NCBI GenBank assembly: GCA_030710605.1
Contig: CP092869.1
Coordinates: 12,921,425 to 12,985,424 of the forward strand
Length of the DNA stretch: 64,000 nucleotides
Reading direction: 5' to 3'
From: Cordylochernes scorpioides
Taxonomy: Eukaryota > Arthropoda > Arachnida > Pseudoscorpiones > Chernetidae
The notes beneath the pieces are model-generated. The model made no database searches, was not told the DNA's origin, and saw only the letters and a program-made list of their open reading frames with translations. Of this stretch, positions 33,649 through 45,414 are shown in pieces; the first letter of the stretch is position 1; each line of letters starts with the position of its first letter. The translations under genes and the position numbers were made by a program.

Positions 33649-34436
33649 TCATGTTTTGATATTTAATCAATAAGAAATGAAGGGTTTCGTTTCTTTTCTT
33701 ATTTCTTTTTCTCGAGATTTCGGGCTAACATGCCTTTTCAACACGGAGAATTTATCATGCCTTTTTAAGTTTTGGTTGATGTGTGTGTTACATCAGATGT
33801 TTGGCCGGTGTATTAGGTTCTTTGTTTTCTACCAGCTCTTGGTAACGTCCATTGCATTTCCCAAGTTGGCCCGTACTTGTGCGTGCAGTGAGTCGTTCCG
33901 CCTAGGTGGTGAAATGGGGACAAGAACAATGGGTGTGTCAACTGTTATTGACAAGTCGGGGCAACAAATATCTGGCGACGTATAAAAAGTTACGGCACAC
34001 GCTGTGATGCTGGTAGAAAATAAATGGTGTTTAGTATCTGTATAGCAAATACAATCGAATATGTGTTATATTAAAATATTATTTTATTTAAAATTATATT
34101 TCATAGATTCTAATACTCTGTTAAATCGACCGCCAGAGGTCACGCTTCCTCTATAAAAAGTGATTGTTGTTGTTTCCCGATGGCCGGCTCAACTCTTTAG
34201 TACATTATGTAAATAAGTTTTTCTTTTTTTTTTTAGATTCTTACGCCTTAAGCCAGGCATTACTTTTATCAAATTGTTGTTTTTTTTTTAATGTATATTC
34301 CTTAGCTCAATTAAAGAAATCTCTGATCAAGACTTATTATTATTTTTGTCACGACTGCATTACCATAATCCTCAACATGATCAAAAATCAACAGAAATCT
34401 TTTTTTTTAACATATATATATTTAGGATTTCTTATA

Positions 34437-34589
34437 CAGTCGAAGTTGGATCATTCGAAGCCCAAGGGACCAAAATAAATCGAATTATCCAAAAATTCGA
34501 TTTAAAAATGGAAATTCTATTTATAGGAAATTCTAGGGAACAAGATGAATATTCGAATTAAAGACTTTCAAATTATCCAAGTTCTACTG
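34437..34589. mobile_element. TA-flanked MITE (family G), copy 1
   Basis: A 153-bp element with ends CAGTCGAAGTTGGATCATTC and TTATCCAAGTTCTACTG, flanked by TA. The inner motif ttcgaattatccaaaaattc and relatives form repeated inverted pairs. Other copies at 36106-36278 and 41735-42259. Confidence 0.75.
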
Positions 34590-34839
34590 TAATTCAAATA
34601 TAAATAGAATCATTTATCTTTGTTTAATTTCTCATTAGATTTTGTAATAATTGACTAAGTATCAATAAAATATTTTGAATTGTCAATTGCCAAGAGAGTG
34701 AATACATCCTCTTAAGTAAGGTCGAATAATGGTACTGTGGCTAATATCATTGATCATGACATTATTTAGAGTATATGTTTAAATCCTGTTTTATCTTATT
34801 ACTATCATGATTCAGAAGTGTCATCATTTTTTCAAGCGA

Positions 34840-35130
34840 GAGATCACACCACAGAGACGTAGATGGAGAACAGACCGTGGAATGTCGACGTAATGCTTCA
34901 GCTTCCATCAAAGAACACAGATTCCACCACAGCGGTGATCTACCCAGACGTAGATGGAGAACAGACCGTGGATTGTCGCCGTAATTACTTCTTCCAGCCG
35001 AGAGCACAGATTCCACTACAGCGGTGATCTATCCAGACGTACAAAGAACAAACAGTGGATTGTCGCCGTAATGGTTCAGCTTCCAGCCGAGAGCCCAGAT
35101 TCCACCACAGCTGTGATCTACCACAGCATA
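34840..35130. repeat. ~90-bp tandem repeat, 3 units
   Basis: Units built from cagacgtagatggagaacag, accgtggattgtcgccgtaa and cacagattccaccacagcgg start near 34857, 34950 and 35037. Short frames across them are likely chance. Confidence 0.75.
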
Positions 35131-35355
35131 ATTGCAGGGAGCAGGGAGGGAAGTCTTCAATAAAAGGTGGATCAACCGCCGGCAATTAGGTGGTTAGAGC
35201 CGGGGTGGATAACAAACCTTCACATCCTCCTGTACCGCCGAGATATCTCTCACGCTTTTGTAAAATATCATTTCTTTATAAGTCATGTTTTGGTGGCAAA
35301 ACACTCTTCGGTCCTCCTCATTGTTTACTTCGCTAATTGCGGCCGTTGATTTTTT

Positions 35356-35588
35356 TAGGTTAGGTTAGATTCATATTATGTTAGATTAGGTTAGATTCAG
35401 GATAGATTAGATTAGGTTAGGTTAGGTTAGATTCAGGATAGGTTAGATTCAGGTTATGTTAGATTAGGTTAGATTCAGGTTATGTTAGATTCAGGATAGG
35501 TTAGTTTGAGGTTGTGTTAGATTAGGTTAGATTCAGGTTATGTTAGATTCAGGATAGGTTAGGTTTAGGTTCCGGTTAGATTAGGTTG
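35356..35588 (+). repeat. Degenerate interstitial TTAGG-like repeat
   Basis: About 230 bp of ttaggttaggttagattcag and ttatgttagatt motifs. TTAGG is the common arthropod telomere unit, but here it is mixed with GATTCAGG and TATGTTAGA variants, so it is a derived internal minisatellite and not a functional telomere. Confidence 0.75.
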
Positions 35589-36105
35589 CATTTTGGGTAA
35601 TCAATGAGGGAGACAGGATTCTATTTATCTAGCCGGTATTTCTATAGCATTCGATAGACCAAACTTTCTCACATCCATTGTCCACTACGGAATTTAAAAG
35701 TACTGCTTGTAAGTTCTATGAAAATCCAATTCAACGTAAGAATGACATTCTCATGCGCAAAAAAAAAATATTTTCCTTTTTTAAAATTCCCCAAAACAAA
35801 GCAATATTTGTTGATATTCTTCCATCAGATTACAACATCTAAGATCGGCCACATAATTCCCCAATCGAAACACTTCTTTAGATGATTCGTCCAATTTCCT
35901 AAATCCTCCCGTAGGATGTTATAGCAGCCCCTGTACTCATCAGGGCCATAGCCTGAAATCGTGGTATACAGGTTGTCTGAATTGTCAAATCTGCATTTGT
36001 ATCATATATTTCAATATGCGTGCTCTGCACTTAAACAATATCAACATGGTGCAATATTTTGATGATTATTTTTAAAACAGGATCAGCGCCTTTCCACCCA
36101 TTATA

Positions 36106-36278
36106 CAGTCGAACTTGGATAATTCGAACCCCAAGGGGCCATAAAAAAATTCGAATTATCCAAAAATTCGAATTAAAGATGTTAAATTATTTATATAGGA
36201 AATTCTAGGGACCAAGATAAATATTCGAATTAAAGAGGTTTTCGAATTGAAGAAGTTCGAATTATCCAAGTTCTACTG
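36106..36278. mobile_element. TA-flanked MITE (family G), copy 2
   Basis: A 173-bp copy with ends CAGTCGAACTTGGATAATTC and TTATCCAAGTTCTACTG, flanked by TA. It is the best preserved copy; its terminal inverted repeats extend about 25 bases. Confidence 0.8.
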
Positions 36279-36729
36279 TATTTATAAGTGAGACAAAACG
36301 ATGAAACCATCACCCAAATAAGTTTCATTCAATTATGTAAACTGGAGAGTCAGAGACCCTCACTGAATACAAATAAAACTTTAAAATATCTAAAAAAAAG
36401 AGAAGGAAATAGAAAATAACTAACACAAATTATAATTACTATTTAAATGGAAAAATTAGAAACCAAATTAAATTAAGATTATATAAAAGTGCGTACCTGG
36501 ATCTGTAAAGAATCAACAAAGAAATAACAAATTGAATTTGTTATGTACAAACATCAATTTACAATGTACATATTTTATGTGTACCAAAAGAAACATACCT
36601 CTTCCTTTAAATTATAATTATTTTGTTTATCTCTCCTCAGAACGTTAGGCGATATATATAGAAAAGCACTATATAATTAAAATAAGAATTTCTATTAAAA
36701 TGGAAAATTTTAAAACGTAATTAAATAAA

Positions 36730-36845
36730 GAAAAAGGCATCTCCTTATCATGCAACTTTCAGTTTCACAATAAAGAAATGCCTTTATCTTAATTTATCCA
36801 CCTTATCCCAGTACAATGTCACATTTGTACTATTCTTTCACGTAA
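36730..36845. mobile_element. Family A repeat end
   Basis: aaaaaggcatctccttatca and tgcaactttcagtttcacaa lead to caccttatcccagtacaatg, the conserved family A end, also seen at window position 1. Confidence 0.6.
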
Positions 36846-37293
36846 TTAGATAAGTTATATAGAAAAACTCAATTTACATATTTACAATGTGCATATTGTA
36901 TGTGTACCAAAAGAGGCGCATCTCATCCTTTAAAAATGAATTAAAACATTTTATTTATCATCCCAGTAGAGAACGTTGAGTTGGTGATGTATAATTCCTG
37001 TTATAATTCCTGTTTGAGCGACTTTCACTAACATTAGAATTTGCTTTTCACCGATGTCTGTGTAATAAATTATACGAATCTCCTCTTTAACGTGCATCTT
37101 TCTACGAATCTCTTTAAAAAACGCTTATATGGTATGATCCAAGTGGTAAAACGATACTGATTAATTGATTTAAATCTCCTGAACATAAACAATACCACAG
37201 GTTTCTGTAGATGAGTTTCTTTTCAATTTATTAACGTAGTCTCAAGCTTTTAGGAATCTCTTCCCCCTGGAGTACTCCAATAGAAGGGCAGAG

Positions 37294-37515
37294 ATGCCTG
37301 AAAAAGAGACTATGGTTTTATGGGCTACTAACGAGATTTACGCTTCTACCAAAGAGGGAGCCAAAAGCTTCCCCATGTGCACTAGGTGCAAAACCGAAGA
37401 GGTCACTCCCCAACATATACTAAATTGTATCGGAAAGGACAAGAGATCCCTGTACAGAGAACCAAGAAGAGTTCTTGAGCTTCTTTATGAGCACGACCTC
37501 CAAGATCTTGTCTAA
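37294..37515 (+). pseudogene. LINE C-terminal fragment with zinc knuckle
   Basis: The frame encodes KSFPMCTRCKTEEVTPQHIL then NCIGKDKRSLY and ends LYEHDLQDLV-stop. It aligns with the C-terminus at 13030 (FPICTKC...TPRHIIDC...LYKLDTLV). The CX2C...HX4C knuckle is intact. The N-terminal 20 codons belong to a different repeat (family C end), so this is a 5'-truncated remnant of a related but distinct LINE. Confidence 0.65.
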
Positions 37516-38585
37516 TTATTTATTTAAGTAACCCAGGTTCCTGGAGCGTACAGAAGTCGCCAACTACCCGGGATGTCCTTCTGAACTAAGTCTTCTTGGA
37601 TTTATATACAATGCCAGTGGAAGTCCAATTAATGAGGTGTCGTCAGGCAGATTTCTTTCTTGGGAGATTTTCTAGGGATGCTGGACATATGTTGGTGATA
37701 CCTAGGAGAGTGGCTGTCTGGAATCTTTGGTATTGGAAGGTTGGGCAAAAAAGTGAAGAGGAGGTGGTCTACGGTTTGGTCTTCATCTTGGCAGTGGGGG
37801 CAAATTGGGTCTAATTTAGACTAAAAGGATAAGTAAAAAAACGCTTCTACCTGTACCTTCTACCTGCCCTGTAGATGGACAGAAATGCCCTAAAGCTTGA
37901 AACTATGTTAATAAAATGAATCTCCAGAAATGTGATGTATTATTTAATAAAAACGATACTGAGTAGAACAGCATGGATGGAACACAACATTTCGCTAGGA
38001 AATCAGTCGTAAGGGGGGAAGAAGGAAGCCATGCACTAAATAAGAGCCAAGATTGATGATGATGTGATGTCAAAGGAAGCAATTGGCGAAGAGATGCTCT
38101 CCCCACGATGACAGAATTATCATTTGACAGGAGGAGTAAGATCAATAAACAGGAGCTCGACACTCTCTTGTAGATGCCGGTAGAAAAGGCTGTTGAAAAG
38201 GTAATTAAGTCTCTTGGATAGATGAATGGATGATCAATTCTACATTAGCATCAGATAGCATGTCGATTTTTCCATTGTTACTTTGTTTCTTAATTTGCCG
38301 ATATCTTTCGATTTATCACAGTCTTCACAATCACGCATTCTTTTTATCAACTCACTGGCTGGATATATCTTCTTTAATTGAAAGAGAATGTTGTTTTGAA
38401 GAAAGCGCTACAGTAAAGCCTATATTGAAGAAAGTGTATTCCTAAAACTACGTGATCCTTTGGTTGCCTAAAGGTTATACTTGAATCACCTTGAGTAGCA
38501 AGCATTGTGTACCCGATGTATGCTGTTAGAATAGGTTAAGCCTTCCCCATCATTTACAAGAAGAATCTGTGAAACTGACATTATA
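37516..38585. other. No gene seen
   Basis: About 1 kb without recognised domains. A family C-like end (ccctgtagatggacagaaat) sits near 37868. Short frames on both strands look random. Confidence 0.5.
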
Positions 38586-38735
38586 TTTGTGAACAAATAG
38601 TACAAATGTGATATTGTACTGGGATAAGGTGCATAAATTATGAAAAAAGGCATCTCCTTATCGTGCAACTGGAGCAAGCCATCAGCAACTTTCAGTTGCA
38701 CGATAAGGAGATGTCTTTTTTCATAATGACATTAT
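38586..38735. mobile_element. Family A hairpin
   Basis: aatagtacaaatgtgatatt, gtactgggataaggtg and ggcatctccttatcgtgcaa are followed by catcagcaactttcagttgc and acgataaggagatgtctttt. The two halves form an inverted repeat with a very short centre. Confidence 0.65.
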
Positions 38736-38865
38736 ATTGTGGTCTTTGTTTCCAGGCGATGATAGAGGGATAGAACATAGCTATCAAACTTGCAGATACA
38801 AGAATTTACAAGAGTTCTTCCTCTCATATAAGGCCGAGACGTTCCTTTGAATCAAGCAATACGTA

Positions 38866-39227
38866 ACTCCACCTTTGCCAGCCCCAAGCCTGGATGAAAA
38901 AGGAGGAGGGGGAGCAGTAACGAGCTCACTAAAAAACCTGGGTTCAGCTGGCCCGGCTGATAGTACCCTGTAAGGGCTCCTAATCCAGGGATACAGGACG
39001 GGCAGCGTTTGTGCTCCATGTTAGGAGCAGCTGTACATGGTGTCTGTTCCTCATGTCAGAGGCGGCCATTTCTTTTGGAGCTAAGTCGGCCTGCCACTGA
39101 GTAGTGCTCCCAGTCTTAATGACAAAGACAGACGCATTCTACTTCACTCAGTCATGATGGTTGTCAAGTCACAAGCTTTACAAGCTTGATACCCTAATAT
39201 GATTGAATGGAGATAGGGAAGAAGAAG
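38866..39227 (+). mobile_element. Short retroelement (family S2), copy 2
   Basis: Begins actccacctttgccagcccc and ends in a GAAGAAGAAG tail. Target duplication AAGCAATACGTA occurs at 38854-38865 and 39228-39239. The 3' end carries aagctttacaagcttgatac as in the LINE at 12997. Confidence 0.8.
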
Positions 39228-39552
39228 AAGCAATACGTACTTAAAGAAAAGAGTACGTCAGTCAGGAACAATTAAGTATGCTCAACCATGAGTGGAAGCG
39301 TATAATTAGAAAGTTTTTTGTTGTCCTGGCGGTAGTGAAGGACTTAATGGCGTGCGGTCGGTAATTAAAACAATTAATAGGTTTTAATTGATTGGAGGGA
39401 CATGCGACAAAGACTCTTCGTCACCTTGCACAGCCTGTTTTCTAAAGCACCGATATTTGTTACGATGTATCGTTCTGCAGAAAATTTTTGTCGACCCTCA
39501 GAGATTTTTTTGCCTACCCGCGTTAAACATGTAGAATGAATTTACACAATAT

Positions 39553-39830
39553 TGTTGCACCAAGTTGCAGCTTTGCAGGGACGTCGACCTTGGTTTCTTC
39601 CTTCTTGGTGTTATACACCGAGCGGGTTTCCATACTCAAAGCAAATAAATAAAAGTAAATAAAAATAAATTACCTTTTAAAGTTATTGGGTTTATTTATT
39701 CGTTGTCTTCTTCGTAGGTCGTGATCCGCAGTCTTGGTCTAGGTCCTCTCTCGCTCCAATAACCAATCAAGATATATGTACAATAAAATATTACAAAAGG
39801 AATAAACTATAAAAAGGAATGATGCTAATC
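39553..39830. mobile_element. LTR family L2, 3'-truncated copy
   Basis: Begins TGTTGCACCAAGTTGC after ATAT and follows the L2 sequence through ggtcctctctcgctccaata to aaaaaggaatgatgctaatc, then stops. Confidence 0.65.
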
Positions 39831-40074
39831 TAACAGTTCAACAATGTACTGAGAAAGAGCTTGCTCGAAAGCTTTTATTATTATTAAAGAAAAGGTATAA
39901 CAATACATTTTCTTCTTGCTATATTTCTTCTAAGTACGTTTATACTCTCTCAATGGAAGGCTTTTAGGAAAGCTGGCTCATCAATGGTGAACCCTATAAA
40001 CCTCAAATCTTACCCAACATGATTATCATGTCACGTAAATTGTGTACTTAAGATAAAGAACAACAAAAATCTTC

Positions 40075-40190
40075 TTTATAATACAATACAATGCGGCTTA
40101 TGATTGTAGAACGACATTTGAAAATTATCCCGCATGTGTTTATTTTGAACAAAAAATCGAAATTTATTTTAGGATAAGATGACACTAATA
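40075..40190 (-). mobile_element. SINE S1 tail fragment
   Basis: Plus-strand aatacaatgcggcttatgat, tgtagaacgacatttgaaaa and atcccgcatgtg form the reverse complement of the S1 3' end. The tRNA head is absent. Confidence 0.6.
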
Positions 40191-40259
40191 ACCAATGTCG
40201 ATCTACAAAATTTTTCTTGTAATAAATCTGAAAGAAAAAAAATTCTATTCAGTTAATAG

Positions 40260-40373
40260 TCAATTTATTCCTAAATATACTCTATGAATGCCGTTTAAAC
40301 GATCTGGCACCACTGATTCCCAAAATATACTCTATGAATGCCGTCTAAACGATCTGGCAACACTGCTAAAGAA
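40260..40373. repeat. 57-bp direct duplication
   Basis: The sequence aaatatactctatgaatgcc with aaacgatctggca occurs twice in a row with a few differences. Confidence 0.7.
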
Positions 40374-40816
40374 ACAGTTTAACTCTATTAGCAAACAAAT
40401 TTTATTGCTTCATGTAATTAGTGTGAATAAGATATCACAATAGAGTTCTAAAGTGTAATTAATGTTTTTTCTTTAAACTTTTGAGATTAAATTGGAGAGA
40501 GAAAAGAGTGGATATATCAAGGATTTCAGTTTAAAAAGGACAAGGTTCCCAAAGCCTGCCTACCACCAATTGATCCATAAGTTTAATGCCTACTATATTT
40601 AGATGAGGGTTCCACAAGGAATTATTGCTCGCCTTCCTTCCTTCCTTCCTTAATTTCCACAATTTTTTTGCCTCCCTATTTCCATATTGGAACGCTTGAC
40701 ACATGGGGGACTGCCATCTTATAAAGAGTAAAACCATTTTTTGCGTTATTCTCTTCTTTTTCTGTTGTTGTTTTTAATTGTGAAATGTAACTACATCGTG
40801 TATAAAAAGTGTGGAC

Positions 40817-40973
40817 AAACACCTAATTGCAGAGCTAAAGTGTCCTTTAGAAAGAGGTGTCCTCTTACCGAAGAGTTGCTAAATAGTAAAAAATGGTAAT
40901 TTTGCAAATGAAAACTGTCCTTTATGGAGAGGTGTCCTCTAGCGTGAGTGTCCTCTCATTGAGGTTCTACTGT
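40817..40973. mobile_element. MITE family F fragment
   Basis: One end is missing. The rest (aaagaggtgtcctcttaccg through cattgaggttctactg) matches family F and ends at TATA. Confidence 0.65.
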
Positions 40974-41734
40974 ATATACATGTAGGTTATAGGTATTCTT
41001 CTGCTTTCCTTTTTATATGTAAATTCCAGTAAATGATGGGGAATGGAAGTAAAATCATTGAACTCAACAAAAGTTGTTTTTACTGTAAGTGTAGAGGAAG
41101 ATATTTACATTTTCAATTGAAATTTACACTTACATGTCGATTTTGACAGTGAGTATAATATCGAAAACGAACAAATTGACAACGCAAATATATATTGCAT
41201 AAATATGTTATACATATCTACATATCCATGCTTATTCCATGTAATTAATTTTACAAAGTGTGGAGTTTGAATAAAGATTTTATAAGTTTGTTCTAAAAGT
41301 TCGTGTATTTCTTATTACTTGGCGAATAATATTATTACAGCGAATACATAATAATACATAATACAATTACTTTATACATAATACAAAGACATTATACATA
41401 ACAGCGAATAATATTGGTATTTCAATTTTTTGCTAGAGTTTACGATCTTTTGGGGTAACCTTATAGTATGTTGATTTATTTTCACTTACAAAGGTGTCAA
41501 ATCCCGATTGGCTGAATGCCCATTCGCTAATGGACTTTCTCTGCTCTTTAAAAAAATGGTTATTGTCAATATCATTATCAAATATAATATTTTAAAATGG
41601 GAAGATTACCATAGAAGAGGGCTAAATCTGAAAACCTCCCTATATGCTGGTACAAACAGCCCCCCCTCCCACTTTGTCTATATAAATTTTTATGAACTTT
41701 GTCGATTAATACATGTAAATTTGTAAATAAAGTA

Positions 41735-42259
41735 CAACCTGGATAATGCGAAACCCGAAGAACCAAAAAAAAATCGAATTATCCAAAAATTCGAATTAAA
41801 AACGAAAATTCTATTTATAGGAAATTCTAGTGACCAAGATAAATACAATATAATATAATGCGGCTTGTGATTGTAAAACGACATTTTAAAACTATTCCGC
41901 ATGTGTTTCCCTTCAACGAAAAATCAAAATTTATCTCAAGGAGAAATAACGATCATTGCTAACCTTTGGGATGAGGTATGAAAGGGTGAATTGTGAAGAG
42001 TAATGTTATAAACGGAAAAATAAATTCCCATCCCTGGACACTTTTATTTTTCCGTTTAACATTACTCTTCACAATTCACCCTTTCATACCTCATCCCAAA
42101 GGTTAAAAATAATCGTTATTTCTCCTTGAGATAAATTTTGATTTTTCGTTGAAGGGAAACACATGCGGAATAATTTTAAAATGTCGTTTTACCAAGATAA
42201 ATATTGGAATTAAAGTCGTCTTCGGATTAAAGATGTTAGAATTATTAAAGTTCTACTGT
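41735..42259. mobile_element. TA-flanked MITE (family G), copy 3, split by nested insertion
   Basis: The left half (41735 to about 41846) and right half (about 42189-42259) are parts of one family G element, flanked by TA. They are separated by the SINE palindrome at 41847-42188. A 13-bp segment ACCAAGATAAATA is duplicated at the two junctions. Confidence 0.75.
41847..42188. mobile_element. SINE S1 head-to-head palindrome
   Basis: The left half is the reverse complement of an S1 body (atgcggcttgtgattgtaaa through gtaatgttataaacgg). The right half is the S1 body in plus orientation (cttttatttttccgtttaac through aatgtcgttt). Only the last bases of the tRNA-like head (attcccatccctggacac) remain at the centre. 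Arms of about 150 bp are nearly identical. A 13-bp target duplication flanks the whole palindrome, so it seems to have inserted as one unit. Confidence 0.7.
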
Positions 42260-42361
42260 ATTTAATTCTAATTTTTGTTTGTGTGTGTATTGTTACATCA
42301 TGGCTAAATGCACCTATTTTATTTTAATTTGTAAGATTATAGTGCAACAGTATGTCTTTTA

Positions 42362-42603
42362 TGAAAAAAATCATCTCCTTATCGTGCAACTGAAAGTTGC
42401 TAATGGCTTGCGCCATCTATCGGAATAAATATCAACTATTCTCGTTGATTTTTAAATATTCCAGAATTGGCCAAATACCAATTCTTGATTAATCAAGAAT
42501 AGATGGCGCAAGCCATTAGTAACTTTCAGCTGCATGATAAGGAGATGCCTTTTTCATAATTTATGCACCTTATCCCAGTACAATATCACATTTGTACTAT
42601 GTT
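42362..42603. mobile_element. Family A hairpin
   Basis: aaaatcatctccttatcgtg, taatggcttgcgccatctat and gaattggccaaataccaatt are followed by tcaagaatagatggcgcaag, then gataaggagatgcctttttc and the end caccttatcccagtacaata. The two family A halves face each other. Confidence 0.7.
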
Positions 42604-43429
42604 TTCATAGTATGTCTTTTGTTTGTTTCCTCTGTAATAGGTGCAAATACTTCAATATCGCGCCTGATTAATAAATAAATAAAAATATGCTAGGTACAAT
42701 CGACGGATATATTGTGTAACCGTAGGATGAAATTATACAACTAAAAGCCCACACAATTCAATTGTATGAATATAAAACAACATTTTTCGGCCTTACAAAT
42801 CAATAAACAACTATCCTTACTTGTTGAACACGCCATCCTGAATAACCCATATCCTTAAAACAACGCTATACCACAACACCACTGTCAAAACGATAAAGAT
42901 TGTTCCTGGAAAGTTTTTCTCCAAACAATGAAGAAACTAAAAGAAGAGATTACAAGACTATATACTATTCATAATATCTCCAGAGTAGCACTACAAAGAC
43001 GCCCATCTACCAGGTGATAGAAAGAAAAAATACCATTTAAAGTTACAATACCGGCTTAACACTTTGATATAAAGAGTAAAAAATAACTTTATTTTTCAAA
43101 AAAAAAAAAAAAAAGGTTTACAAGTTTTTCTCTAAAAAGTGTAACGAATTATCAGTCTATTTAACAAATTTTTATTTACAACTTCGAAAAATAATAGCAG
43201 TAAAAGTAAACACAGATATTTACATTTGCTATCTTGACTCCTGGTTAGTGCTGTGACCCTCGTAGATATGGTCTTCTGATGTCCTACAGCTCTCCAGCAA
43301 TCTTTCTTTAATAATAAATAAAATAATAAAGATGGTGAAAATATGAAACTATTTTAGACGCGTAAGATTCTTTTTGAAATTAAACAATTTCTACTGCCCT
43401 TACTGCAATGGAAAAATAAATGGGAGGGC

Positions 43430-43469
43430 CTGGCTCATCAGTGGTGAACCCTCCCAGCGGTTTCGCCAG
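43430..43469 (-). ncRNA. Permuted hammerhead-like motif, CUGGC/GCCAG allele
   Basis: Minus strand: CTGGC, GAAA, 19 inner bases, CTGATGA, GCCAG. Both core boxes are intact and the flanks pair perfectly. An inverted partner lies 40 bp away at 43510-43549. Confidence 0.5.
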
Positions 43470-43509
43470 TTTAATCTACCATTAGTATTATATATACCAG
43501 TATATTAAA

Positions 43510-43549
43510 CTGGCGAAGCCGCTGGGAGGGTTCATCACTGATGAGCCAG
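43510..43549 (+). ncRNA. Permuted hammerhead-like motif with mutated GAAA
   Basis: CTGGC, GAAG (A to G), 19 inner bases, CTGATGA, GCCAG. The flanks pair, but the GAAA box is damaged. Downstream gccctccc can pair with the inner gggaggg. The surrounding repeat continues to about 43700. Confidence 0.4.
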
Positions 43550-43749
43550 GCCCTCCCATTAATTTTTCATTGCAGTAAGGGTAGTAGAAATTGTTTAATT
43601 TCATAAAGAATCTTGTGCGTCTAAAATAGTTACGAATTTTCATAACAGATGGCGCGCTAGTGCACCATAATAGTGAAAAATATGCAATTATGTTACATTG
43701 AGGAAGTTCTCCAAACGATGAAGAATCCAAGCAATTAGATCACGGATAA

Positions 43750-45165
43750 TTTCCAGAGTCATGAAGAATCTGTAAATTCTTGATTTAGCCAAAGATATCA
43801 TGATGGTCAGACCCGAAGATCCTCTTTAGGTCTTTAGGCCGCTGTAGGTGGTTAAAACGTGTTAAAGCGAACGATAGAAATACGTTCAGCCTCTATGCGT
43901 TTACTTTGGTCTAAATATACTTTTTCAACCAAATCCAATATACGTGTCTAATTATTGGTCCTATTTTCATACACGGATTGCACTTATTTGTAAAAAAAAT
44001 GCAATACTAATTGCAAAATATATCGCCATTTTAAACGTCACATATAAATAATTAAAATAAATATATAACTTTTCAATTATTTAATGTAAAGTACACTTAA
44101 CGTTATTTTGTTAGTAATATTGAGTTTTTGTTACAAATAAAACTGATTAAACACATAGCATAATCAAATCCCATGTCCACTTATGAAAGAAAAGTAGAAT
44201 GTATCATATTGCAATCTAAAACAATCGCGAAAAAAAAAAAAGGTTGTCATTTTGAAAAATCAAACGAACACTTAAACGACCGAACGCATGCCTGGTATTT
44301 TGGTGAACAGCTGTGCTTTTTTTTTTTTTTAACCTCGCATGCCGCCCTCTATTTTTATCAGAAGAGTTTTTTTTTTTGACGCCTTTTTTTCCTCTCTCTT
44401 TCTAAACAAACCTGTAGTTAAAAAAAAAAAATGTTGATTGATATTTATTTTTATATTTACGTAAATATATATCAGAAATCAAATAAAAAATGTATTTCAG
44501 GTTAAATGTGTGTTTGTTATGTATTGTATTTTAAAATAACAACAAATCTAAAGAAAAAAAAAGTAATGATAATTTAAAATATATGATATTTTTTAAAATT
44601 ATATATTATATATATCCATAATAAATATAGAATATGTGTATACTCATAATTGACATCTATTGAATTAAATAATAAATCACAACAAACGAAAAAAAACCGT
44701 ACCTATTATTATTGACGTTTCACTGTTTATTTAGTGGTAAAATTCGTCTGCTATAGAAATTTGTTTTCGGAAGGCATATATATATATGAATATGTATATA
44801 TCTATAATAATATATGGTGTATTAACTATTATCATATTTATTTTAGTTTAATTTATAGTTTTTATCTTATTTTCCAATTGAGACATTTAAAAACTCTTCG
44901 CGTCAAGTAAAATAAAACAAGACTTATATATGTGTTGTGCTCTGCGTGTAAAATATTTGAAGCTAATAAAATCATATAACAGAAATATTTAAGTGTCAGT
45001 AATTTTTAAATACGCTATTTCTGATTTTTTCGTTGTTTATCCATAAAAAATGACACGCCCAAATATATATCGTTTAAATCGATACATTTCAAATTATTTT
45101 GTGTGCAATTAGTATATATATTTTTAAAAAATAATATATTGACATAGATAAATATTTTAAAAATC
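43750..45165. other. Low-repeat AT-rich region, probable intron
   Basis: No repeat family from the rest of the window is recognised here. It lies directly downstream (minus sense) of the exon donor at 45169, so it is likely intron. Only simple AT runs and poly-A or poly-T tracts are visible. Confidence 0.5.
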
Positions 45166-45169
45166 TTAC

Positions 45170-45387
45170 CTTGATTCCTTCTGTCTTTTGAGTTCGCTCA
45201 TCTCCAGTTCAAACCGAAGTTTGTTGATATCACATAAAAATGCTTCTTTTTCTTGCTTGAGCAGGGCAATTTCATTTTCTAGATCTTCGATTCGTATAAA
45301 TTGTCTTTTAATCAGCTTGTCCTTTTCGTCAAGAGTCCGTCTCAGATCTTCGAGGCGAATTAAATCACCTCTATCAGAGGTATCCAT
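45170..45387 (-). CDS. First coding exon with coiled coil, possibly cGMP-dependent protein kinase N-terminus
   Basis: The exon encodes about 72 residues (MDTSDRGDLIRLEDLRRTLD onward) and ends at AAG|GTAAGA, a strong splice donor after base 45170, in phase 2. The unspliced frame stops within that donor. Heptads place L12, L19, I26, I33, I40, I54 and L61 at a and L15, L36, L43, F50 and L57 at d: a parallel-dimer type zipper. Type I cGMP-dependent kinases have an N-terminal zipper with hydrophobic a residues at similar positions, which suggests that family. Identity rests only on this pattern; another coiled-coil protein is possible. The ATG at 45387 has A at -3 and G at +4. In-frame ATGs at 45390 and 45414 are alternatives. 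Confidence 0.5.
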
Positions 45388-45414
45388 CATGTTACTCCAA
45401 CCGCTCACACACAC

